A stretch of 64,000 bases of DNA, from assembly GCA_030446485.1 (NCBI GenBank), contig JAUJNF010000010.1, positions 3,084-67,083 on the forward strand, in the 5' to 3' direction. The translations under genes were made by a program, and so were the position numbers. Source of the DNA: Thermoleophilaceae bacterium. GTDB taxonomy: Bacteria; Actinomycetota; Thermoleophilia; Solirubrobacterales; Thermoleophilaceae. Positions 1 to 8,089 of the stretch are shown in pieces (positions within the stretch are counted from its first letter, which is position 1; each line of letters opens with the position of its first letter). The notes under the pieces are model-generated. The model was not told the DNA's origin. It saw nothing but the letters and a program-made list of their open reading frames with translations, and ran no database searches.

Positions 1-56
1 GCGCCGCGAGGGAGCACAGGCACTACTCGCGGCTGCGCCGCGAGGGAGCACAGGCT
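1..56. repeat. REP-like hairpin repeat, 34-bp period
   Basis: A 34-bp unit begins at position 1 and restarts at 35, where 21 bases are repeated exactly. Each unit holds a palindrome: CTCGCGGC, a 3-base loop, then GCCGCGAG at 26-44, followed by GGAGCACAGGC. A diverged copy with compensating changes lies at 8831-8868. The array touches the stop codon of the gene on its right, so it may act as that gene's 3' hairpin. It could extend left of the window. Confidence 0.7.
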
Positions 57-1139
57 CTAGGGCTGCTGACCCTCGGGCGCGGCCGGAGCCTCGGGGGCAG
101 GTTGGGCGCCGGGGGCGGGCGCGCCTCCCTGACCGGCCGGCGCCTCGGTCGGCCGCCCGAGCTCGCCACGAACCACCGAGCGCCCCGAGTGCTCCGGATC
201 GACCGGAGGGGAGGTGTCCTCGAGCGAGATGTCGATGAACCTGAAGCGCTCGTAGTCGTCGGGCAGCCGCTCGGCGGCGCCCTGGTAGCGGCCCTGGGCG
301 TCCGGCAGCTGCGCTCCGAGCGACACGGCGTCCTCCTGGCTGTTGTAGAGCCACGTCTCGTAGGCCTGGTTTCGCTTGGTGGGCTCGAGCTGTGCCTGTA
401 CCACGAGCTGCGGGCGGCCCTGGTCCTCGGCCACCACGGCTACGCCCTCTCCCTGCCCGCCGTCTTCCACGGGGGTGAGGGCGGCCTGCGCGAGCAGCCG
501 CGCCTGCCCCTGGGGGGCGTTGGCGTTCGACGTGGTCTCGGTGGTGCGGGAGGCCGACTCGTCGCCCGCGTCGTCGTCTCCACCCCTGAGCACCAGGAAG
601 CCGACGAGGATCGCGGCTAGCAGCGCGGCAGCCCCGGCGCCCGCCATGATGCGGCGCCGGCGAACCTCGGCCTGGGCGGCCGGCGAGAGGGCGGGCGTCG
701 GGCGGGCGCCCGGAAGCGCCGGCGCGGCGGCCGCCTCCGCCCCTCGCTCGCGCGTGCGCTCCCTGGCGCGTGCGCGCCCACCCTCGGGCTCGGGCACCTG
801 CGGATAGCGCTCCTCCGGGAACCAGTCGTCGAGCGAGTCGAGCAGCGAGTAGGCCCATGTGCGTGCGGGCTCGGCGCGCTTGAGGTGGCCGCGGGTGGCG
901 GTGGCCTCGGGCCCCGACTGCTGGCCGAGGAGGTAGTCGGCCACCTGGCCGCGCCACTGCTCGTCGACCCGGTCGGCCGTGACCGGACTCAGCGCCTCGA
1001 GGGCCGCCCGGGCCAGCTCCCGCACGCGCGCGGAGCGCATGTCGAGCATTCCGGCGAGGTCGTCGTAGGATTGCCTACGGCGGATCACCAGCTCGATGAT
1101 CGCCCGCTGGTCCGGGGGGAGGGTGTCCAGGGTCGGCAT
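57..1139 (-). CDS. Sigma-70 region 4-like HTH / transmembrane / RskA-like anti-sigma fusion protein
   Basis: 360 residues from ATG at 1139; upstream in-frame codons are low-complexity and would overlap the neighbouring start. Residues 5-52 look like sigma-70 region 4 (LPPDQRAII, then a helix-turn-helix ending RAALEAL). A linker of about 110 residues rich in Arg, Pro and Ala follows. One membrane helix lies near 164-185, then an outside domain at about 215-327 resembling the C-terminal part of RskA-type anti-sigma-K factors, then a Pro/Ala-rich tail. The layout predicts a membrane protein with a cytoplasmic DNA- or polymerase-binding part and an extracytoplasmic sensor part in one chain. No separate ECF sigma gene is adjacent. 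The divergent thioesterase start is only 25 bp away. Domain calls are by eye; the RskA assignment is the weaker one. Confidence 0.7.
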   Translation of the reverse strand: MPTLDTLPPDQRAIIELVIRRRQSYDDLAGMLDMRSARVRELARAALEALSPVTADRVDEQWRGQVADYLLGQQSGPEATATRGHLKRAEPARTWAYSLLDSLDDWFPEERYPQVPEPEGGRARARERTRERGAEAAAAPALPGARPTPALSPAAQAEVRRRRIMAGAGAAALLAAILVGFLVLRGGDDDAGDESASRTTETTSNANAPQGQARLLAQAALTPVEDGGQGEGVAVVAEDQGRPQLVVQAQLEPTKRNQAYETWLYNSQEDAVSLGAQLPDAQGRYQGAAERLPDDYERFRFIDISLEDTSPPVDPEHSGRSVVRGELGRPTEAPAGQGGAPAPGAQPAPEAPAAPEGQQP

Positions 1140-1164
1140 GGCGGAGCAAGGGTAGCCTGAGGCC

Positions 1165-1578
1165 GTGCCGGACCTGCCCACACCGCCGATCCCTCCCGAG
1201 CGGACCCTGGACGGGCTGATCGGGCTGGAGGTGCTCGAGCTCGACGACGAGCGGGCCACCGCAAGGCTGCCGATCACCGACCGCGCGCGGCAGCCGTTCG
1301 GGCTCGTGCACGGCGGTGCCTACGCCACCGTGGCCGAGTCGCTCGCCTCGCAGGCCACCGTGCGTGCCGTGTACGAGGACGGCATGATCGCCGTCGGGCT
1401 GTCCAACCACACGAGCTTCCTCCGGCCCGCCTCGGGAACGACCGTCCACGCCGAGGCCCGCCGCCGCCACCGCGGCCGCACGACGTGGGTGTGGGAGGTG
1501 GACTTCACCGACGCCGACGGCGAGCTATGTGCCCTGTCACGGGTGACCATGGCCGTCCGGCCCCGGCCCGGCGCTTAG
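1165..1578 (+). CDS. PaaI-family hotdog-fold thioesterase
   Basis: 137 residues from GTG at 1165. It is a single hotdog domain of the usual 130-150 residue length. The signature LVHGGAYATVAES (about residues 49-61) matches the HGG-containing active-site helix of PaaI/YbgC-type acyl-CoA thioesterases, and the C-terminal strand LCALSRVTMAVRP is typical. The expected role is hydrolysis of acyl- or aryl-CoA thioesters in the cytoplasm; the substrate cannot be told from sequence. It reads away from the sigma/anti-sigma fusion gene across a 25-bp gap and converges on nadE. There is no room for a long leader, so a leaderless or very short-leader transcript is likely. Confidence 0.85.
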   Translation: MPDLPTPPIPPERTLDGLIGLEVLELDDERATARLPITDRARQPFGLVHGGAYATVAESLASQATVRAVYEDGMIAVGLSNHTSFLRPASGTTVHAEARRRHRGRTTWVWEVDFTDADGELCALSRVTMAVRPRPGA

Positions 1579-1618
1579 CGCCGCACGCACCCGCCCGCCT
1601 CCCGGCTCGCGCCGGCTC

Positions 1619-3379
1619 TCAGCGCCCGAAGCGGTTGGTGATCGGCAGGCGCCGGTCGCGGCCGAAGGCCTTGGTGGTGATCCTGATCCCCGGAGGGGCC
1701 TGCCGGCGCTTGTACTCGGCGCGGTCGACCATGCCGATCACGCGCGCCACCTCGTCGGCCGGCAGCCCGTCGTGCACGAGCTGATCGGCGTCGAGGTCGC
1801 CCTCCACGTAGCCGGCGAGGATGGCGTCCAGGACGTCGTAGGGAGGAAGCGACTCGTCGTCGCGCTGCTCGTGGCGAAGCTCGGCCGAGGGTGGCCGTTC
1901 GAGCACCGAGGCCGGCACGGGCTGGGCCTCGTCGCGTGCGTTCCGCCACCGCACCAGGCGGTACACCCAGCCCTTGTACACGTCCTTCAGCACGGCGAAG
2001 CCGCCCGCCATGTCCCCGTACAGGGTCGCGTAGCCCACCGACAGCTCGGACTTGTTGCCGGTGGTGAGCACGAGCCATCCGAACTTGTTGGACAGGGCCA
2101 TGACCATGTTGCCGCGGATGCGGGCCTGCAGGTTCTCCTCGGTGAGGTCGGCCTCGGTGCCGCTGAAGGCCTCGGCGAGCAGCCGCTCGTAGCCCTCCAT
2201 GGCCTCCGCGATCGGAAGCTCCACGAGCCGCGTACCGAGGTTGCGGGCGATCGTGCGGGCGTCGGCCTGGGTGGCGTCCGATGAGTAGGGCGAGGGCATC
2301 ACCACGCAGGTCACGCGCTCGCCGCCCAGGGCGTCGGCCGCCACCAGGGCCACGAGCGCGGAGTCGATCCCTCCGGACAGCCCGAACACGACCCGGCTGA
2401 AGCCGTTCTTGTCGGCGTAGTCGCGCACCCCGGTCACGAGCGCCGCGTAGATCTCCTCCTCGGGGCTCATAAGCCTGGCTCGTTCGCCACCGAGCTCTCC
2501 CTCGGGCGCATGGCTCGCTGGCCACTCCAACGCGGCAAGGACGCGCGCGGGGGGCCACTGACCCTCCGAGCCGTCGCGCGCGCGCCTCACCGCGGCGCGG
2601 TGGCGGGTGTCCTGTAGGCGCCGGGCGGTCACGGCCCCGGGGTCGAGAGTGCAGAGGGTGAGCGCCTCGGCGAACTGCGGCGCGCGCGCCAGCAGGCGCC
2701 CGTCCTGGTCGATAACCACGCTGTGCCCATCGAAGACCAGCTCGTCCTGGCCGCCGACCATGTTGCAGAAGACCACCGCGCACAGGTTGTCGCGCGCGCG
2801 CTGGCTGAGCATCCGCTCGCGTTCGAGCCCCTTGCCCGCGTGGTAGGGCGACGCAGACAGGTTCACGATCACCTGGGCGCCACTCAGGGCCTCGGCGATC
2901 GCCGGCGGCCCGGGCTCCCAGATGTCCTCGCAGATCGTCAGGCCGAGGGTCACGCCGCCGACCTCGACCAGCGCCGGCTCGGCGCCGGACTGGAAGTAGC
3001 GCTGCTCGTCGAAGACCCCGTAGTTGGGCAGCAGGATCTTGCGGTACACGGCGGCGACCCGCCCGCCGGCAAGCACCGCCGCCGCGTTGTACACGTCGTC
3101 GGCGCGCTCGGGGAAGCCCACGAGCGCCACGACGCCCTCGGCGCGGGAGGCCAGCTCTTCGAGGGCCGCGCCCGTGGCGTCCAGGAAATGCGTTTTCAGA
3201 AGCAGGTCCTCGGGCGGGTAGCCCGACAGCGCTAGCTCGGGGAAGACCACGACTCCCGCTCCGCCGTCGCGCGCCCGGTCGATCAGCTCGGAGATGCGGG
3301 CCGCGTTGCCGGCGATGTCGCCCACGCGGGCGTTCATCTGGGCCACGGCCACGCGCAGCGGCTCAGGGCGGGCGGTCAT
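1619..3379 (-). CDS. nadE: Glutamine-dependent NAD+ synthetase
   Basis: 586 residues from ATG at 3379. The N-terminal part (about 1-260) is a nitrilase-fold glutaminase with the catalytic triad visible: Glu48 in FPELALSG, Lys114 in YRKILLPN and Cys150 in LTICEDIW. The C-terminal part (about 305-586) is the ammonia-dependent synthetase, with the PP-loop SGGIDS at 335-340 and the TTGNKSE motif. It amidates nicotinic acid adenine dinucleotide to NAD+ using ATP and glutamine, with ammonia passed between the domains. Fused glutaminase-synthetase forms are usually about 540-680 residues, so this is full length. It stands alone, converging on the thioesterase gene and 84 bp downstream of the acyltransferase gene on the same strand. 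Confidence 0.95.
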   Translation of the reverse strand: MTARPEPLRVAVAQMNARVGDIAGNAARISELIDRARDGGAGVVVFPELALSGYPPEDLLLKTHFLDATGAALEELASRAEGVVALVGFPERADDVYNAAAVLAGGRVAAVYRKILLPNYGVFDEQRYFQSGAEPALVEVGGVTLGLTICEDIWEPGPPAIAEALSGAQVIVNLSASPYHAGKGLERERMLSQRARDNLCAVVFCNMVGGQDELVFDGHSVVIDQDGRLLARAPQFAEALTLCTLDPGAVTARRLQDTRHRAAVRRARDGSEGQWPPARVLAALEWPASHAPEGELGGERARLMSPEEEIYAALVTGVRDYADKNGFSRVVFGLSGGIDSALVALVAADALGGERVTCVVMPSPYSSDATQADARTIARNLGTRLVELPIAEAMEGYERLLAEAFSGTEADLTEENLQARIRGNMVMALSNKFGWLVLTTGNKSELSVGYATLYGDMAGGFAVLKDVYKGWVYRLVRWRNARDEAQPVPASVLERPPSAELRHEQRDDESLPPYDVLDAILAGYVEGDLDADQLVHDGLPADEVARVIGMVDRAEYKRRQAPPGIRITTKAFGRDRRLPITNRFGR

Positions 3380-3463
3380 GGCGCCCAGTATGGCTTCGCT
3401 TCGCGGCGGCGCGCGGCTTGCGCTGAACGATTCGCCGGCCGCCGGACAGCCGGCCGCTCGGCG

Positions 3464-4957
3464 TCAGTCGACGTCGGGCTCGACCAGCGCCACCGGAGCG
3501 CGTCCGTCCGGCGACCGTGAGAAGCGGCCGCTGCCGCCGCGCCTGCCGCGCCGCTCGCTCAGCCGCATCTTGATCTGTGCCGCGTCGGCCAGGTCCTCGA
3601 GAGCCTCGGTGAAGTCCTCGGCCAGGTCGTCGAGATCGGCCATCTCGTCGTAGTCGCCCACCAGGCCGAAGTTCAGGCGGCCGTTGTAGCTCATGATCGC
3701 CACGCCCAGCGCCTGGTTGCGAGCGAGGGGGACCATTGGGAAGACGTCGGTGAGCTTGTGGCCCATCAGGTACAGGGCCCACTGCGGCCCGGGCACGTTG
3801 GTGACCACGAGGTTGAACATCCGCTGTCGCGCGAACAGGCGCGCCGCCTGGCTCATGATCGTCGAGGGCGCAAAGCCGGTCAGATCGGTGAGCACCTGCG
3901 CGCCCACCGCCTGGCCCCCCTCCTTGAGGTGGCGCATCTCCTCGCGCACGATGTCGAGGCGCGTGATCGGGTCCTCGCAGCGCACCGGAAGGGTGGCCAT
4001 CATGGCCGCCACGCGATTGCCGAGCGTTCCGCTCTCGAGGTCGCTGCGCACACTCACGGGCACCATGGCCTTCAGCTCGAGGCCGTCGGTGTCCACGCCG
4101 CGGCGCCTCAGGTGCTTGCCGAGAGCACCCGCGACCGTGGCCAGGATCACGTCGTTCACCGTGCCCCCGCACTGGTTCTTCACGGCCTTGACGTCCTCGA
4201 GCTCGGTGCGCACCCAGGTGAAGCGCCGATGAGAGCCGATCGGCACGTTGTAGGGCGAGGGCGGGGCGGGGCGCATGCCAGCCCACGTCATCGCGCCAAG
4301 CCCGACCAGGACGTCCCGGACGCGGGTGGCGACGGTGACCGGCCGTCCGATCGCGCTCGACACCGTGCGGGCTATCTCGCGTGGCGCGGTCATGCGCTCG
4401 GCCAGGGCCGAACCGAGCAGCTCGGAGCTAGAGGGCATGGGGCTCGGCAGCCAGCGGCGACCGGGGTCGGGCGGGGCCACGGGCTCCGGCGCGGAGTCGA
4501 GCAGCACGCTCGCGATGTCGACGCCCGACACGCCGTCGACCAGGGCGTGATGGGTCTTGCTGAGGATGGCGAACCGTGGGCCGTCGAGGCCCTCGACGAG
4601 CCACATCTCCCACAGCGGCTTGTCGCGGTCGAGCTGCTGGGAGAAGACTCGTCCGGCTAGCTCGCGCAGCTGGTCCTCGCCTCCGGGCGAGGGAAGCGCC
4701 GTGGAGCGCACGTGGTAGTGGAGGTTGAGGTGCGGGTCGTCGACCCAGCGCGGGCGGCCCTGGCCGAGCGGCACGAACGCGAGCTTCTGCCGGTAACGGG
4801 GAACGAGGTGGAGCCTTCGCTCGATGTTCCGCACCACGTCGTCGTAGGGCGGCGGATCGCCCTCGAAGATCATGATCCCGGCCACGTGCATGTGGGTCGA
4901 CTCGTCCTCCAGATGGAGGAACGACGTGTCGAGCGGACTCAGTGCGTCTCCGGCCAT
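3464..4957 (-). CDS. Wax ester synthase / diacylglycerol acyltransferase (WS/DGAT)
   Basis: 497 residues from ATG at 4957. A TTG two codons upstream is possible, but GGGAGGAG sits six bases before the ATG and directly against the TTG, which favours the ATG. The active-site motif HHALVDG is at residues 136-142, preceded by the typical PLWEMWLVEGL. The C-terminal WES domain carries NVPGP and the conserved ending region. These enzymes transfer acyl groups from acyl-CoA to diacylglycerol or fatty alcohols, making triacylglycerol or wax ester storage lipid at the membrane surface, a common trait in actinobacteria. The basic C-terminal tail after about residue 465 is extra. The gene is divergent from an amidohydrolase across an 81-bp gap that holds an inverted repeat. 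Confidence 0.92.
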   Translation of the reverse strand: MAGDALSPLDTSFLHLEDESTHMHVAGIMIFEGDPPPYDDVVRNIERRLHLVPRYRQKLAFVPLGQGRPRWVDDPHLNLHYHVRSTALPSPGGEDQLRELAGRVFSQQLDRDKPLWEMWLVEGLDGPRFAILSKTHHALVDGVSGVDIASVLLDSAPEPVAPPDPGRRWLPSPMPSSSELLGSALAERMTAPREIARTVSSAIGRPVTVATRVRDVLVGLGAMTWAGMRPAPPSPYNVPIGSHRRFTWVRTELEDVKAVKNQCGGTVNDVILATVAGALGKHLRRRGVDTDGLELKAMVPVSVRSDLESGTLGNRVAAMMATLPVRCEDPITRLDIVREEMRHLKEGGQAVGAQVLTDLTGFAPSTIMSQAARLFARQRMFNLVVTNVPGPQWALYLMGHKLTDVFPMVPLARNQALGVAIMSYNGRLNFGLVGDYDEMADLDDLAEDFTEALEDLADAAQIKMRLSERRGRRGGSGRFSRSPDGRAPVALVEPDVD

Positions 4958-5013
4958 GTGCAACTCCTCCCCGAGCTGTGGTCTGCCCTCCAGGCGCTGT
5001 TCGCCTCTCGCGC

Positions 5014-5036
5014 GAGGACCTTACTTTAGGGTCCTC
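5014..5036. promoter_or_regulatory. Inverted repeat in a divergent promoter region
   Basis: GAGGACC (5014-5020) and GGTCCTC (5030-5036) form a perfect 7-bp inverted repeat around a 9-base A+T-rich centre (TTACTTTAG), the only such stretch in this gap. The centre could serve as a -10 element on either strand. On the plus strand it lies about 12-17 bases before the GTG at 5039, which would make that transcript nearly leaderless. Operator function is inferred from position and symmetry. Confidence 0.4.
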
Positions 5037-5038
5037 CG

Positions 5039-6208
5039 GTGCCCGCCGCCAGCGTCGACGACCTGCTGCGCCCGTGGTGGGAGCGGCTCGAGGACGACCT
5101 TCCGGGGCTCGCGCCGTTCGACGCCCACACACACGTCGGACAGAACGACCCCGACGGCTTTCGCAGCTCCGCCGGCGAGCTGACCGCCTCGCTGGCCGAG
5201 ATCGACGCTCGCGCCGCGGTCTTCCCGATGCACGAGCCGGACGGGTACTCCGCCGCCAACGACCGCGTCCTGCTGGAGGCCGAGGCCTCCGGTGGGCGCC
5301 TCGTGCCCTTCTGCCGCCTGGATCCCCACGCCGAGCCGGTGCGGGAGGCCGAGCGCTGCCTGGCGGCCGGCGCGCGCGGAATCAAGCTGCACCCGCGCGC
5401 GGAGCGCTTCGGCCTGGCCGACCGCGATGCCGGCGGCATCTTCGCGCTGGCCGCCGAGCGGCAGGTGCCGGTGCTCGTGCACGCGGGACGCGGGATCCCG
5501 GCGCTCGGCCGCGACGCCCTGACGATCTGCGAGCGCCACCCCGGCGTGCGGCTGATCCTCGCGCACGCGGGCATCTCCGACCTGGGCTGGATCTGGAGGC
5601 GACTCGACGATCACCCGCACCTCTACTTCGACACGGCCTGGTGGTCGGCGGCCGACCTGCTGGCGCTGTTCGCCCTCGTCCCCCCGGGGCGCATCCTGTG
5701 GGCGAGCGACGCCCCCTACGGCACGCCGCTCGAGGCCGCGGTGATGACGTTGCGGTGTGGGCTCCAGGCCGGCCTCCGCCCGGAGCAGGCGGCCGGCGTG
5801 CTGGGCGGGCAGATGGAGCGGCTCACGAGTGGCGGCGAGCCGCTTGCCCTCGGTCCGCCGCTCGGCACCGGCCGCATGCGGGTGGACGTACTGCTCCAGC
5901 GCGTCGAGGCCTTCCTCGTGGTGGCCGTGAACCGGCTGCTGCACGGCGAGGAGGCCGCCGAGCCGCTGGCGCTGGCGCGGCTGGCCTGCGAGGTGGGGGA
6001 GGAGGCACCGCAGGCGGCCGTGTGCCGTTCGGTGCTCGCCCTGCTCGACCGTCGCGAACGGCTGGCGGCCCAGGGCGAGTCGGGCACTCCGCAGGCTCCC
6101 GGCGTCCACCTGGCGGTGATCGCCGCCGCAGTCACCCGCACCCCGGACGTGCCGCTGCCGGACTGTCCGGAGCCCGTGGAGGTGGGCGCGCGGTCCGCCC
6201 AGTTGTAG
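5039..6208 (+). CDS. Amidohydrolase (metal-dependent TIM-barrel hydrolase)
   Basis: 389 residues from GTG at 5039; no better start is available because the inverted repeat ends three bases earlier. The HxH metal motif is at 30-32 (FDAHTHVG). Further amidohydrolase-2 features are GIKLHPRAERF, LVHAGRG, LILAHAGISDLGW and the final metal Asp in ILWASDAPYG, in the normal order for a TIM barrel of about 260 residues. The last 110 or so residues are an added mostly helical segment of unknown role. Family members hydrolyse or decarboxylate small organic acids and amides; the substrate cannot be named. No obvious Shine-Dalgarno sequence precedes the start, consistent with a leaderless mRNA. Confidence 0.85.
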   Translation: MPAASVDDLLRPWWERLEDDLPGLAPFDAHTHVGQNDPDGFRSSAGELTASLAEIDARAAVFPMHEPDGYSAANDRVLLEAEASGGRLVPFCRLDPHAEPVREAERCLAAGARGIKLHPRAERFGLADRDAGGIFALAAERQVPVLVHAGRGIPALGRDALTICERHPGVRLILAHAGISDLGWIWRRLDDHPHLYFDTAWWSAADLLALFALVPPGRILWASDAPYGTPLEAAVMTLRCGLQAGLRPEQAAGVLGGQMERLTSGGEPLALGPPLGTGRMRVDVLLQRVEAFLVVAVNRLLHGEEAAEPLALARLACEVGEEAPQAAVCRSVLALLDRRERLAAQGESGTPQAPGVHLAVIAAAVTRTPDVPLPDCPEPVEVGARSAQL

Positions 6209-6287
6209 TTCCGGAGCACGTTGGTTCATCCGGGCCCCCTTAGAGGCTGGAGGTGCTTGACGCCACCAGTCCCAAGGAGGACACCGG

Positions 6288-6368
6288 ATGAAGACACCGG
6301 ATGAAGTTGCACGCCTGCGCGCGCCCGCTGACGGGGCCTGGAAAGCCGCAAGCGGCCGCAATGTCTAG
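6288..6368 (+). CDS. Possible 26-residue small protein
   Basis: A short frame starting at ATG 6288 and ending at TAG 6366-6368 has a near-perfect Shine-Dalgarno sequence (AAGGAGG) eight bases upstream. The sequence ACACCGGATGAAG is duplicated in tandem so that a second in-frame ATG falls at 6301. The product would be charged and soluble (MKTPDEVARLRAPADG...), with no signal peptide or membrane helix. Its stop overlaps the stop of the convergent membrane-protein gene. No family is recognised. The strong ribosome site is the only positive evidence. Confidence 0.3.
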   Translation: MKTPDEVARLRAPADGAWKAASGRNV

Positions 6369-6646
6369 TTGCGCTGCGAAGGCGAAGTGCTGTGCTTCCG
6401 CAGGTCTTCTCCGTGCACGCGGCCGTGCACCAGCCCCCATGCGCTAGCACCGGCCCAGACCACGTTGAGCACTACAAAGCCCCACAACTGGGCCAGCAGC
6501 GCCGAGGCCACCAGCACGACGGCTCCGCCCGCGTTGAGCGCCAGGTACCTGCGGTCGCCGGCATCCACACGACCAAGTTGCAGCGCGATGAACGCAGCCA
6601 GGATGAGCGCTCCCCCGCCGAGCGAACCGATGCTGGCCAGAGACAT
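6365..6646 (-). CDS. CBU_0592-like small membrane protein
   Basis: 93 residues from ATG at 6646. Three hydrophobic stretches (about 8-25, 35-53 and 55-75) are separated by short charged loops. The middle motif DRRYLALNAGGAVVL followed by LLAQLWGFVVLNVVWA resembles the CBU_0592 family of small membrane proteins, which have no established function. It is probably in the cytoplasmic membrane. It stands alone on the minus strand, with 352 bp between it and the end of dinB, and overlaps the stop of a possible tiny gene on the other strand. Confidence 0.75.
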   Translation of the reverse strand: MSLASIGSLGGGALILAAFIALQLGRVDAGDRRYLALNAGGAVVLVASALLAQLWGFVVLNVVWAGASAWGLVHGRVHGEDLRKHSTSPSQRN

Positions 6647-6998
6647 GACTCCAACCTACAGAGCCTAGATGCGAGCGAGGGCGTTCGGCCCGCCGCCGGC
6701 TCGGTCGGCGAGCTGAACACAACTCACCGACCCGGTGGGAGCTAGTCTCGTCCGGCCCGGGGCGTCCTCAGACGCCTGGCACGAACCCCGTCGCTCTGGC
6801 CCCGAGCGCCGGAGCAGCCGTTTGCGGGTTGGGCCGGGGAGGGTCGCCGTGCGTCCCAGCTACATCGAGTTCGTGATCCGCATTCACGCTGACGGGCGCT
6901 CCGAGCGCCATGCCCAGCTCTATGTCGAAGGCGCGAACGGCCGGGCCGTGGCTGGAGCGCAGCCCCGTCGAGCCGGCCGCCGGCTGGGCCGTGCGCGC
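6647..6998. other. 352-bp gap with a possible short coding fragment
   Basis: No complete gene is convincing here. A GTG at 6849 has GGGGAGGG five bases upstream and opens a plus-strand frame beginning VRPSYIEFVIRIHADGRS that looks protein-like for about 35 codons. Composition then becomes Arg-rich, and a neighbouring frame looks better (SPVEPAAGWAVRAYIDSS), as if one base were gained or lost near 6945-6960. The frame would run into dinB on the opposite strand. It may be a frameshifted small gene, a remnant, or chance. 6660-6840 holds no other recognisable feature. Confidence 0.3.
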
Positions 6999-8066
6999 CT
7001 ACATAGACAGCTCGAGCTGGTCGCTTGCCGGTGCGGGCGCGCGCGCCTCCACGTCCGTTCCCGCCACGCGCACGCCGATCAGCCGCACGGGCCGGCCGGT
7101 ATCAAAGCGCCGGAGCAGGTCACTCGCCACGGCGCGCACCTGATCGACGTCGTTCGTCGGCTCCGGGAGCGTCCGCGCGCGAGTGTGGGTGGCGAAGTCG
7201 GACGTGCGCACCTTGATCCCGATCGTGCGCCCGGCGCGGCCCCCGGCGCTCAGCGCCCGGCACAGCTCGGTGGCGAGGCGGTCGAGCACGGGGAGGAGGG
7301 CGTCGAGGCCGCGCAGGTCGTAGTCGAACGTGGTCTCGCGGGATTCCGACTTGGCCACCCGAACCGACTCGAGCCGGCGCTCGTCCTCGAAGCGGGCGAG
7401 CCGCGCCAGGTGGGGGCCGAGCCGCTGCCCGAACTCCTCGGCGAGGGATGCCTCCGGTGCCGCGGCGAGGGCGCCGAGCGTGGTGAGGCCGCGAGCCTCC
7501 AGGCGGGCAACGGTCTTCGGGCCGATGCCCGGGATGAGGCCGGGGGAGGCCCCGGCGAAGCGCTCGCAGGCCTCCTCGCGGGTGAGCACGAGGAAGCCGT
7601 CGGGCTTGTCGGCGTCCGAGGCCACCTTGGCCACGAGCTTGCTCGGCCCGATGCCGATCGAGCAGACGAGCCCGGTCTCCGCCACCACCGCGGCCTTCAA
7701 CCGGCGGGCGGCCGCCCGCGGGCGCTCCAACCCGGTGAGCTCGATGTAGGCCTCGTCGAGCCCGACCGCCTCCACCCGCTCGAAGTGCCGCCGCAGCACG
7801 GCCATCACCTCGCGCGAGCGTTCCCGGTAGAGCGTGAAGTCGGGTGGGAGGAAGACGGCCTCGGGGCACATCCGGCGGGCCCGCTCGGCCGGGGTGGCGG
7901 AGAACACACCGAAGCGGCGTGCCTCGTAGCTGGCCGTGGTGACCACCGCGCGCGGCCCGGTGCCCGCCACCACCACCGGGAGGCCCTTCAGCTCGGGACG
8001 TCGGTGCAGCTCGACGCTCACGTAGAACGCGTCCATGTCCACGTGGGCGATGAGGGGGGAGTCCAT
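6999..8066 (-). CDS. dinB: DNA polymerase IV (Y-family, DinB)
   Basis: 355 residues from ATG at 8066. The catalytic carboxylates are in VDMDAFYVSVE (Asp10) and VGLDEAYIEL (Asp104, Glu105). Phe14 is at the position of the Y-family steric gate. The thumb helix-hairpin-helix segment GIGPKTVARLEARG and the little-finger domain follow. The protein ends QLELSM, close to the QLxLF sliding-clamp motif but lacking its aromatic residue. This is error-prone translesion synthesis, usually damage-induced; no clear SOS box was seen. It lies 23 bp downstream of an SDR oxidoreductase gene on the same strand and is probably co-transcribed with it. Confidence 0.95.
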   Translation of the reverse strand: MDSPLIAHVDMDAFYVSVELHRRPELKGLPVVVAGTGPRAVVTTASYEARRFGVFSATPAERARRMCPEAVFLPPDFTLYRERSREVMAVLRRHFERVEAVGLDEAYIELTGLERPRAAARRLKAAVVAETGLVCSIGIGPSKLVAKVASDADKPDGFLVLTREEACERFAGASPGLIPGIGPKTVARLEARGLTTLGALAAAPEASLAEEFGQRLGPHLARLARFEDERRLESVRVAKSESRETTFDYDLRGLDALLPVLDRLATELCRALSAGGRAGRTIGIKVRTSDFATHTRARTLPEPTNDVDQVRAVASDLLRRFDTGRPVRLIGVRVAGTDVEARAPAPASDQLELSM

Positions 8067-8089
8067 CTCCCGTGAGGCTACGGAGCGGG

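Noticed and set aside
1..56. CRISPR array
   Set aside because: Repeats are directly adjacent with a 34-bp period and no unique spacers, and no cas gene is in the window.
3434..3454. Terminator hairpin after the WS/DGAT gene
   Set aside because: Only a 6-bp GCCGGC self-complementary pair is present with no T tract; too weak and common in this base composition to list.
6735..8075. Long open frames antisense to dinB, hflX, ftsK, pnp and other genes
   Set aside because: Very high G+C leaves antisense frames open by chance. Their translations are Arg/Pro/Ala/Gly-rich without domain motifs, while the opposite strand encodes clear enzymes.
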